Origin: Chloroflexi bacterium UBA4733
Lineage (GTDB): Bacteria; Chloroflexota; UBA4733
NCBI GenBank assembly: GCA_002404055.1
Contig: DHIZ01000156.1
Location: 5,459-11,141 of the forward strand
Length of the DNA: 5,683 bases
Reading direction: 5' to 3'
Shown: in pieces, positions 1-4,401 of the stretch
How the letters are laid out: every line of letters starts with the position of its first letter
Numbering within the stretch: position 1 is the stretch's first letter
Notes under the pieces: generated by a model
The model's database searches: none
Told to the model about the DNA's origin: nothing
The model's input: only the letters and a program-made list of their open reading frames with translations
Made by a program: the position numbers and the translations under genes

Positions 1-123
1 CGGGTGGTGGAGCAGGTCGTCACGGAGCCGGGGGCGCATACCACGGCCTTCGATCCGGGACGCCGACGCCTCTACGTCTTCTTGCCCCAGAGCGGCCGTG
101 CCGCCGTCTACGAGGAGCACTGA
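1..123 (+). CDS. C-terminal end of a probable beta-propeller (YVTN/NHL-like) protein, 5' truncated
   Basis: This is an open frame from the window edge to a TGA at 121-123, giving 40 residues. The stretch GAHTTAFDPGRRRLYVFLPQ has the shape of a propeller blade: a His-Thr-Thr-Ala-Phe-Asp-Pro strand, a short turn, then a Leu-Tyr-Val strand, as in YVTN, NHL or SMP-30-like repeat proteins whose blades read 'AFDPxxxRLYV'. The frame then ends with a last strand (AAVYEE) and stops, as expected for the closing blade. The start, any signal peptide and the number of blades lie outside the window. The gene is followed by a strong hairpin, so it probably ends its own transcription unit. The propeller class is inferred from one blade; the specific function cannot be told. 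Confidence 0.6.
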   Translation, partial: RVVEQVVTEPGAHTTAFDPGRRRLYVFLPQSGRAAVYEEH

Positions 124-151
124 CCCGGCATGGCAGCGCACTATTTCCGCA

Positions 152-188
152 GCGTCCTTCCCCAGCCGGCTGGGAGAACCAAGGACGC
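152..188 (+). terminator. Composite hairpin after the propeller gene, possible terminator or leader structure
   Basis: Outer arms GCGTCCTT (152-159) and AAGGACGC (181-188) are perfect 8-bp complements. Nested inside them is the perfect palindrome CCCAGCCGGCTGGG (161-174). The RNA would fold into one long, very stable stem with an asymmetric internal loop (1 base on the left, 6 on the right). It lies 28 bases after the stop at 123 and 112 bases before the next ATG at 300. No U-tract follows, so it is not a textbook intrinsic terminator. In a GC-rich genome it may still end transcription, protect a 3' end, or act in the leader of the downstream operon. Confidence 0.45.
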
Positions 189-222
189 CGGGTCGGAGCC
201 GGAGTTGCCGAACCGCTCTGCC

Positions 223-236
223 GCGCCGATCGGCGC
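223..236. repeat. Perfect 14-bp palindrome upstream of the DUF2148 gene
   Basis: GCGCCGATCGGCGC reads the same on both strands over all 14 bases. It sits 64 bases before the ATG at 300, in the only sizeable gap ahead of the five-gene run, where a promoter or operator would be expected. It could be a dimeric regulator site or a small hairpin in the 5' leader. Perfect GC palindromes also arise by chance in GC-rich DNA, and I see no clear -35/-10 pair around it. Confidence 0.3.
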
Positions 237-299
237 ACACCGCACCCGGGCGGCGACCGGGCGCGACGATGTCGGTGTTTCACCAAGGAGGGTAGCCCC

Positions 300-1064
300 A
301 TGGACACAGATGCAGCAGTCGAACCGCAGCCCCTGGTCTTCGAGGATATGCACCGAGAGACGGTGCGCCAGGCGGCGCGAGCGATGGCCGCCGCCGCCAT
401 CACGGCGCCGAAGTCGGGCGGCCAGCTTTTCCTCAAGGGGGCAGCGCTGTTCGTGGAAACGGTCTACGTGGAGGATCGCGCCATGTTGCGGCGTCTCGCC
501 GCCTGGATGCGGGTGCGCGGGCGGGAGCGCCAGGAGGCGATCTGGTTCCGCGACGCCGCACTGGCGGAGGTACTCGATGGCGTCCTCTTCGTGGGACTCC
601 ACGAGTGGTATCCGCCGGTCTACGATTGTGGCGCCTGTGGCTACGCCACCTGCGCCGAGTTCCTCGGGGCGACGAAGGCGCTCCGCCAGGCCTCGCAGGA
701 CCTGGAGTTCGCCGGACCCCAGTGCAACTTGCGGGACATCGACCTGGGGATCGCCGTCGGCTCGGCCGCGAAGACCGCCACTGTCTTCAATGTCGATTGC
801 CGCTGTCAGACACGGATCGCCGTGGCCGCGCGCAAACTCGGCCTCATCAAGGCGGAGGTCGCTGTGGCCTTGAGCTTATCGGTGACGCACAAGAGCCCCG
901 GTTTCAACCGGCCCATGCCGCAGGTGGATTTCACCACGCTGGAACCGGAGCCGGGCGTCCCGCCGGACACCGGCACCTTCCCTCAGGCGGGCGAGCACAG
1001 CCAGCGAGAGGGAGGACGCGCCCGCCAGCAGCGGCGCGTCCCCTCTCCACCGTCGAGGAGTTGA
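300..1064 (+). CDS. DUF2148 (COG4739-like) protein with ferredoxin-type Fe-S cysteine motif
   Basis: The gene encodes 254 residues and starts at ATG 300 behind a strong AAGGAGG (285-291, 8-base spacing). After a helical N-terminal part there is C110-GA-C113-GYAT-C118, then C142 inside GPQC. This is the CxxCxxxxC...C layout of the Fe-S domain also seen in corrinoid/CODH-associated proteins, so a [4Fe-4S] cluster is likely. Residues about 140-205 match what I recall of DUF2148: GPxCxxRxxDLGIAVGSAAKTA, then NVD and AARKLGL, ending SLSVTHKSPGFNRP where relatives have a PLSVxGKNxxFDR-like end. Two further cysteines, C167 and C169 (DCRC), fall where I recall Asn-Arg-Ile. The last 45 or so residues are a Pro/Arg-rich, probably disordered tail. 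The protein has no signal peptide, so it is presumably cytosolic. Its biochemical role is unknown; it may be a redox protein. It is first in the five-gene run, 57 bases before the PepSY gene. Confidence 0.85.
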   Translation: MDTDAAVEPQPLVFEDMHRETVRQAARAMAAAAITAPKSGGQLFLKGAALFVETVYVEDRAMLRRLAAWMRVRGRERQEAIWFRDAALAEVLDGVLFVGLHEWYPPVYDCGACGYATCAEFLGATKALRQASQDLEFAGPQCNLRDIDLGIAVGSAAKTATVFNVDCRCQTRIAVAARKLGLIKAEVAVALSLSVTHKSPGFNRPMPQVDFTTLEPEPGVPPDTGTFPQAGEHSQREGGRARQQRRVPSPPSRS

Positions 1065-1110
1065 CGCGGCACTCGTCCAGGCGAAGCAGCGATCCGAAGT
1101 AGCGCGGGCA

Positions 1111-1119
1111 GGAGAGGAG
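1111..1119 (+). promoter_or_regulatory. Purine-rich ribosome binding site of the PepSY gene (ambiguous start)
   Basis: GGAGAGGAG offers two registers. GGAG at 1111-1114 is 7 bases before GTG 1122. AGGAG at 1115-1119 is only 2 bases before GTG 1122 but 8 bases before the in-frame TTG 1128. The two starts differ by two residues. Confidence 0.55.
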
Positions 1120-1121
1120 CG

Positions 1122-1532
1122 GTGACCTTGGCAACGTGGCGATCCGACCGACGCGACTGGCTCCAGATCTGGGGGTCGCTGATCGCCAGTGTGCTCATCG
1201 TCGCGGTCGTGCTGTTCCTGGCCTGGTATGCCCTGGCCGGTCCGGCGAGTGAGCGCACGGCTTCCGGCGGCAACGTCCCGTCCCTCGAAAACCAATACGG
1301 CGAACTCGCCCGGCAGGCGAAGATCTCCATCACCGAAGCATCGCAGGCCGCTACCACGGCGGTGCCGGGGACCATCACACGGTACGACCTGGCGAAACAG
1401 GGCGGCGCCATCGTCTACGAGATCACGGTGCAGCCCAAGGCGGGCGGCGCACCGGTCCAGGTCCTGGTGGACGGCACCACCGGCAAGGTTGTCAAGACGC
1501 AGCCGGCGCCGGCGACACCGCCGGAAAAGTAA
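1122..1532 (+). CDS. Membrane-anchored PepSY-domain protein
   Basis: The gene encodes 136 residues from GTG 1122 (134 if TTG 1128 is used). A short basic N-terminus (RSDRRDW) is followed by one hydrophobic segment at about 14-39, predicted to anchor the protein with its C-terminus outside. Residues about 68-128 fit a single PepSY domain: ISITEASQAATTAVPG (helix entry, AAxxAVPG), then a strand with IVYEITVQ and the closing VLVDGTTGKVVK hairpin (the 'VxVDxxTGxV' signature). The end is a Pro/Ala-rich tail (PAPATPPEK). PepSY domains are found in protease propeptides, sensor proteins and small secreted modules, where they may bind or inhibit peptidases; no peptidase is encoded here. It lies 57 bases after the DUF2148 gene and 47 bases before the next gene, so it is likely co-transcribed. 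The fold call is fairly sure; the role is unknown. Confidence 0.85.
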   Translation: MTLATWRSDRRDWLQIWGSLIASVLIVAVVLFLAWYALAGPASERTASGGNVPSLENQYGELARQAKISITEASQAATTAVPGTITRYDLAKQGGAIVYEITVQPKAGGAPVQVLVDGTTGKVVKTQPAPATPPEK

Positions 1533-1563
1533 CTGGGCGGTGGCTTCATCGCCCCCTCGAGTT

Positions 1564-1572
1564 GAAGGAAGG
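1564..1572 (+). promoter_or_regulatory. Ribosome binding site fixing the start of the four-helix membrane protein
   Basis: GAAGGAAGG lies 7 bases upstream of ATG 1580. It overlaps the earlier in-frame TTG at 1562, which therefore cannot use it. This favours ATG 1580 as the start. Confidence 0.7.
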
Positions 1573-1579
1573 CACGCTG

Positions 1580-1945
1580 ATGTACAGCCTCTCGACCAGC
1601 ATCGTATTCGGTCTCCTCGGCGGCGTGCTCGTGGGGGCAATCCTCGCGGCCAGTTGGCCCTGGACACGCTCACGCGGTCGGTTCGCCATCGCCGCTGGGG
1701 CGACAGCGGTCACCTTTGTGGCCTGGCGGCTTGTGCTTGGCGGCGCCAACGCTACCGGATTGAACGTGGATGCGCCGCTGATTGGGGTGAGTTGGGAGGA
1801 CGTGGGCAGCGGCATTCTGGCCGGTACGGCTACCGCCCTGGTGCTCGGACTTGTGGTCGACCGGCAGGAATCGGCCCGCCGCGTCGTGGGCGCCGCCGCG
1901 CTGGCCGGGGTCATCACCCTGATCTATGACATCTTTGCGCCGTGA
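1580..1945 (+). CDS. Small integral membrane protein, four predicted segments, unknown function
   Basis: The gene encodes 121 residues from ATG 1580; an in-frame TTG at 1562 would add six residues but would overlap the ribosome binding site. Hydrophobic segments are at about 6-26, 35-55, 75-93 and 102-119. They are separated by a basic loop (WTRSRGR, 28-34), a loop with GANATGLNVDAPLIGVSWED (55-74) and a charged loop (DRQESARR, 94-101). The basic residues in loops 1 and 3 suggest that both termini are outside and that these loops are cytoplasmic. The segments are rich in Gly and Ala (GLLGGVLVGA, GTATALVLGL), consistent with tight helix packing. I see no catalytic motif and do not recognise the family. 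The stop TGA (1943-1945) overlaps the ATG of the next gene by one base (TGATG), implying translational coupling. Confidence 0.75.
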   Translation: MYSLSTSIVFGLLGGVLVGAILAASWPWTRSRGRFAIAAGATAVTFVAWRLVLGGANATGLNVDAPLIGVSWEDVGSGILAGTATALVLGLVVDRQESARRVVGAAALAGVITLIYDIFAP

Positions 1946-2337
1946 TGGGTGTGTCGCGCGGACCGGACAACCGGCGTTCGCGGCCCTCGCCACGACGGCC
2001 ACAGCGCAAGGGACGGTGGGACGGACAGGGTTCCTGGCGCTGGTGGGCGGCGGTCGCTCTCCTGCTCGTTCTGGCCATCGTGCTCGGCTGGGCGCTCGTG
2101 CAGTCGAGGCGCCAGGCGACAACCCCAGACGAGGTCGGCTGTTCCGCAATGGAGCAGCTGACATACCATGTCCACGCCCACCTGGCGATCTTCGTCGCCC
2201 TCACATTTGGCATGGCGTATGTCGTGCAAGAGATGACGGTCCGCCTTGGCGCCGCCACCCATATCCTGTACCTGCCCCTCCAAAACGTCGGTGGAACACC
2301 GGTGCTGCGCGTGGCACGGCTCAGCGGTCACGGATGA
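1945..2337 (+). CDS. Membrane-anchored HVHAHL-motif protein, unusual or truncated C-terminus
   Basis: The gene encodes 130 residues from ATG 1945, which shares one base with the preceding stop; GTG 1942 is directly upstream in frame and would add one residue. The N-terminus is very basic (many Arg in 5-24). One hydrophobic segment at about 34-52 follows, then C66 and MEQLTYHVHAHLAIF (69-83). I recall C...EQ..YHVHAHLAIF as the start of the soluble domain of an uncharacterised membrane-anchored family in Chloroflexota and Actinomycetota. There it continues with a strand of the type 'NGxPxxVPAGIGI' and later a second histidine motif like LHTHD. Here everything after residue 84 differs and no LHTHD-like motif is present in any forward frame before 2340. 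The protein is therefore shortened, divergent or recombined. The His cluster suggests metal binding, but this is unproven. Confidence 0.7.
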   Translation: MGVSRGPDNRRSRPSPRRPQRKGRWDGQGSWRWWAAVALLLVLAIVLGWALVQSRRQATTPDEVGCSAMEQLTYHVHAHLAIFVALTFGMAYVVQEMTVRLGAATHILYLPLQNVGGTPVLRVARLSGHG

Positions 2338-2382
2338 GAAGACGTGAGGAGCCCGCCCGCGGTCCGGTGGGGGATGCCCCCT

Positions 2383-2388
2383 GGGAGG
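2383..2388 (+). promoter_or_regulatory. Ribosome binding site supporting a GTG start for the nucleoside hydrolase
   Basis: GGGAGG lies 5 bases before GTG 2394. The alternative ATG 2334 overlaps the preceding stop as ATGA but has no comparable site upstream, and the 20 codons it would add include AGA-AGA, unlike the rest of the gene. Confidence 0.6.
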
Positions 2389-2393
2389 CAAAT

Positions 2394-3335
2394 GTGGGAC
2401 CGAGCGACCCTCCCCTCAAGATCCATCTCGATACCGACCTCGGTGGCGACACCGACGATCTCTGCGCCCTCGCCATGCTGTTGCGCTGGCCGGGTCTGGA
2501 GATCACCGGGATCACAACGGTCGCCGAGGACCAAGGCCGCAGAGCGGGTTATGTGAAGTACGCCCTCGGGCTGGCCGGCCGGACAGAAGTCCCGGTCGCG
2601 GCCGGCGCTGACGGGGCCTGGTACCAGTACCGAGATGCGCTTGCTCTTCCAATAGAGGCAGACTACTGGCCGGAGCCGGTTCCCGCCTCGCACAATCCCT
2701 TCGCCGATGCGCTGGAGTTGCTCCGGCAGAGCGTTGCAGCGGGCGCCACAATAATCGCCATCGGCCCCTACACCAACCTTGCCCTGTTCGACCAGGCGTA
2801 CCCCGGTCAACTCGCTCGCGTGCCGATCTTCCTGATGGGTGGCCATGTGCGGCCTGCCCCTCCCGGTTTTCCCCAGTGGCAGAACGAGATGGACTTCAAC
2901 GTGCAGTACGACGTGGCATCGGCGTTGCACGTGTTTCAGCACCTCCAACCCACCATCGTGCCGATGGAGATTACCGGGCAGACGGCATTGCGTCGCGCCT
3001 ACCTCCCGGAATTACATGCTGCCGGCTCGCTTGGGCAGTTACTGGCCCACCAGGCTGAGGCGTTTGCGCGGGACGAACGGTACGAATCCAGGTATGGCCT
3101 GACGTGTAGCGGGCTGCCCGACGACATCATCAACTTTCAGCACGACGCGCTCGCCTGCGCGGTGGCGATGGGTTGGGATGGGGTCACTATCGAGCAACTA
3201 CCACTGCGGACGGAAGTGCGCGAGGGCTGGCTGCTGGAGCGTGTCGAACCGGCGGGCAGGCCGTTGCAGGTCGTCACCGTGGTCGATGGCGCGCGGTTCA
3301 ATGCCTTCTGGCTCGACCTTGTCAGTGGCCAGTAG
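2394..3335 (+). CDS. Nucleoside hydrolase, IunH family (inosine/uridine-preferring type)
   Basis: The gene encodes 313 residues from GTG 2394 (333 from ATG 2334). Family members hydrolyse the N-glycosidic bond of ribonucleosides, releasing base and ribose in nucleoside salvage, using a Ca2+ ion held by aspartates. The N-terminal LDTDLGGDTDD (12-22) is the family calcium-binding signature, in the DTDxGGDxDD form seen in many bacterial members. GPYTNLA holds N128. FLMGG (146-150) and E165-M-D-F-N169 match the ribose-binding EFN block. H250-D251 in FQHDALA fit the conserved His-Asp pair near the C-terminus, the Asp being a calcium ligand. Length is normal for the family (about 310-340). There is no signal peptide, so it is cytosolic. 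All key residues are present, so activity is likely; the preferred nucleoside cannot be read from the sequence. It is the last gene of the run and is followed by hairpins at 3348-3390. Confidence 0.9.
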   Translation: MGPSDPPLKIHLDTDLGGDTDDLCALAMLLRWPGLEITGITTVAEDQGRRAGYVKYALGLAGRTEVPVAAGADGAWYQYRDALALPIEADYWPEPVPASHNPFADALELLRQSVAAGATIIAIGPYTNLALFDQAYPGQLARVPIFLMGGHVRPAPPGFPQWQNEMDFNVQYDVASALHVFQHLQPTIVPMEITGQTALRRAYLPELHAAGSLGQLLAHQAEAFARDERYESRYGLTCSGLPDDIINFQHDALACAVAMGWDGVTIEQLPLRTEVREGWLLERVEPAGRPLQVVTVVDGARFNAFWLDLVSGQ

Positions 3336-3347
3336 CCGGCATCCTCT

Positions 3348-3372
3348 CGGCGCTTTATGACGTAGAGCGCCG
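3348..3372. terminator. Hairpin in the convergent gap after the nucleoside hydrolase
   Basis: CGGCGCT (3348-3354) and AGCGCCG (3366-3372) are perfect 7-bp arms. One G-U and two A-U pairs extend the stem inward to a five-base loop. It starts 13 bases after the hydrolase stop and lies between two convergent genes, where a two-way terminator would sit. Neither strand has a U-tract after it, so termination is inferred from position and stem strength. Confidence 0.5.
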
Positions 3373-3375
3373 CAT

Positions 3376-3390
3376 GCCGACACTGTCGGC
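3376..3390. terminator. Second hairpin in the convergent gap
   Basis: GCCGAC (3376-3381), loop ACT, GTCGGC (3385-3390) form a perfect 6-bp stem with a three-base loop, three bases after the preceding hairpin. The tandem arrangement supports a 3'-end role for both converging transcripts. No U-tract is seen. Confidence 0.4.
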
Positions 3391-3463
3391 CGCGTCTGAG
3401 CCTTACTTGGAGTCGGGGTTATAACGGTGGATCCCTGGATCTTTCCTGCACTGCACCGGATCG

Positions 3464-3940
3464 TCAGGCCACTTGTTGGCGATCACCAAGGAGGAAGTCC
3501 CCGATCTCTTCCAAGTGGCCACGGAGCCTTGCTAGCGCTTCGCGCAGAGTTGCTGCGCGTTCTTCACTGGCAGGATGACTGCTGTTCGCCGCTGCTTCGA
3601 TCAGGCTCGCTCCAGCCAGTAAGGCGGCCTGACCGTGGGCTCGCACGTCGGCGTAGTGCAGCCGGACGGATGAAGCCTGGTTCATTGACTTCAAGCCGAT
3701 GCTCGACAGATAGACCCCGGCATCAAAGTACCCCAAGGTCTCCAGCAGGCGGGAAAGTGACGCCATGAACTGCAATCGACCGGGATGGTCCGCAAGCGGC
3801 GCCTCGATCTGCGCGATCTCGGCCGCTGCTTCCCAGCACGTTCCCACCTGCGTACGGGTATCAGCTATCAGAGCGGAAAAACAGGGTGCTTGCCGCCCTT
3901 TTCTACCCTTCGGACTGTCCACCGTTAGGTTGAGGAACAT
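3464..3940 (-). CDS. Hypothetical helical protein, unknown function
   Basis: The gene encodes 158 residues on the minus strand, from ATG (complement of 3938-3940) to TGA (complement of 3464-3466). A GGAGGTG site precedes the start at ideal spacing, which is why this strand is chosen over the overlapping plus-strand frame 3427-3768. The composition suggests a soluble, almost wholly alpha-helical protein. It has Ala/Leu/Glu-rich stretches such as EAAAEIAQIEAPL (about 38-50), FMASLSRLLETLGYF (58-72), GQAALLAGASLIEAAAN (102-118) and EERAATLREALARLRGHLEE (126-145). The paired helices recall TPR-like or regulator ligand/bundle regions, but no repeat consensus or DNA-binding motif is evident. Cysteines are at 20 and 35. 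I do not recognise the family. It converges with the nucleoside hydrolase gene and diverges from the aminotransferase-like gene. Confidence 0.65.
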   Translation of the reverse strand: MFLNLTVDSPKGRKGRQAPCFSALIADTRTQVGTCWEAAAEIAQIEAPLADHPGRLQFMASLSRLLETLGYFDAGVYLSSIGLKSMNQASSVRLHYADVRAHGQAALLAGASLIEAAANSSHPASEERAATLREALARLRGHLEEIGDFLLGDRQQVA

Positions 3941-3944
3941 TCAG

Positions 3945-3951
3945 CACCTCC
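3945..3951 (-). promoter_or_regulatory. Strong ribosome binding site for the minus-strand gene
   Basis: On the minus strand the sequence is GGAGGTG, with the GGAGG core six bases before the ATG. This is the best Shine-Dalgarno match in this part of the window and decides the coding strand for 3464-3940. Confidence 0.7.
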
Positions 3952-3960
3952 GCATCTGCT

Positions 3961-3978
3961 CTGTTCCCGCGCGAACAG
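3961..3978. repeat. Interrupted palindrome in the leader of the minus-strand gene
   Basis: CTGTTC (3961-3966) and GAACAG (3973-3978) are perfect 6-bp inverted arms around CCGCGC. It lies 21-38 bases upstream of the minus-strand ATG, next to its ribosome binding site. It could be an operator or a small leader hairpin affecting translation. It is not a Gram-positive LexA box, which has GAAC then GTTC; here the halves are in the opposite order. Confidence 0.35.
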
Positions 3979-4014
3979 GGGCGCGAGATATCCCACCGCG
4001 TCTGACCATAAGGG

Positions 4015-4041
4015 TACCATCAGATGTCAATGATAATGGTA
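4015..4041. promoter_or_regulatory. AT-rich dyad, candidate operator/promoter between divergent genes
   Basis: TACCAT (4015-4020) and ATGGTA (4036-4041) are inverted repeats, with an inner ATCA (4019-4022) / TGAT (4031-4034) pair. The island is clearly richer in A+T than its surroundings. On the minus strand it includes a perfect TTGACA (4025-4030); the best downstream -10-like hexamer, TATGGT (4005-4010), is only 14 bases away, so the promoter call is weak. On the plus strand GATAAT (4032-4037) resembles a -10 but lacks a -35. Confidence 0.3.
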
Positions 4042-4231
4042 ACAATTGGTGAATAGTCAGTACACGCGGACCGCTTGCAGAGGAACGCGACCGACGGCTC
4101 TCGGGTCAACCCAGGCAGGCGTCCTTGTTGTGTTGGGCGCAGACGCTGCGTTATGCCTTCGCCAGGCAGGCGGGACCCAGAGCATCTGGCAGGACGCGGT
4201 GAGCGCCGCAGGCGCATTGCATGGCAACAGG

Positions 4232-4249
4232 TATACTCCGCACGCGGAG
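4232..4249 (+). promoter_or_regulatory. TATACT -10-like element overlapping a palindrome
   Basis: TATACT (4232-4237) is close to the -10 consensus and overlaps CTCCGC-AC-GCGGAG (4236-4249), which would cover the transcription start. No good -35 is present at 16-18 bases upstream. If used, it would give a leader of about 160 bases for the aminotransferase-like gene. Confidence 0.2.
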
Positions 4250-4392
4250 GACACCGGCTGGGTATTGCGCTTCGCTGCTGGCCTCCCGAGAGCGTGATTC
4301 ATTGCTGTACTATGCCTGTGCTTGGCCGGGGCAGCCTGCGTCGCGCCTCTGCCGGTAACGGGCGGACGCCTGGCCTACATGTTTCATTTCAT

Positions 4393-4398
4393 GGAAGG
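4393..4398 (+). promoter_or_regulatory. Ribosome binding site candidate for the aminotransferase-like gene
   Basis: GGAAGG, in the run GGAAGGGG, lies 3 bases before GTG 4402. The spacing is short but it is the only purine-rich site near the point where homology to the aminotransferase family begins. Confidence 0.4.
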
Positions 4399-4401
4399 GG
4401 T

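Larger units (their letters stand above)
3941..4401. other. Divergent intergenic region (461 bases) between the minus-strand gene and the aminotransferase-like gene
   Basis: This stretch holds no convincing gene. It contains the leader palindrome at 3961-3978 and an AT-rich island at about 4005-4062 with dyad symmetry. It also has a direct repeat CCAGGCAGGCG at 4111-4121 and 4162-4172, and a TATACT (4232-4237) followed at once by the interrupted palindrome CTCCGC-AC-GCGGAG (4236-4249). Short open frames here are Arg/Cys-rich or lack ribosome binding sites. The region probably carries the promoters of both flanking genes. The part from 4250 to 4390 shows nothing I can name. Confidence 0.5.

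Noticed and set aside
130..873. Plus-strand frames overlapping the DUF2148 gene (130-873 and 605-1102)
   Set aside because: They are Arg/Ser-rich shadow frames; the DUF2148 frame has clear family motifs and an AAGGAGG site.
876..1673. Long minus-strand open frame (265 codons) opposite the PepSY gene region
   Set aside because: It runs antisense to three plus-strand features with recognisable domains and good ribosome binding sites. Its product is Arg/Ala-rich low-complexity sequence typical of GC-rich shadow frames.
1926..2393. N-terminal extension of the nucleoside hydrolase frame, open from 1926
   Set aside because: The added residues are Arg/Pro/Gly-rich and overlap the HVHAHL gene. Family homology begins only after GTG 2394, which has its own GGGAGG site.
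3427..3768. Plus-strand open frame of 113 codons opposite the minus-strand gene
   Set aside because: It lacks a ribosome binding site and has an Arg/Ser/Pro-rich product, while the minus-strand frame has GGAGGTG at good spacing and a normal helical protein composition.
4111..4172. Direct repeat CCAGGCAGGCG (4111-4121, 4162-4172) as a possible CRISPR or iteron array
   Set aside because: There are only two copies, 11 bases long, with no third unit and no regular spacing; chance in GC-rich DNA is sufficient.
4046..4302. Open frames on both strands in the divergent region (83 and 81 codons)
   Set aside because: The plus frame needs TTG or GTG without a Shine-Dalgarno site, neither product resembles a known protein, and they overlap each other. 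A decayed gene cannot be excluded, but nothing supports it.
4075..4401. 109 open codons upstream and in frame with the aminotransferase-like gene, including ATG 4312
   Set aside because: The translation is Arg/Cys-rich with no family resemblance, and no ribosome binding site precedes ATG 4312. The family N-terminus aligns from GTG 4402.
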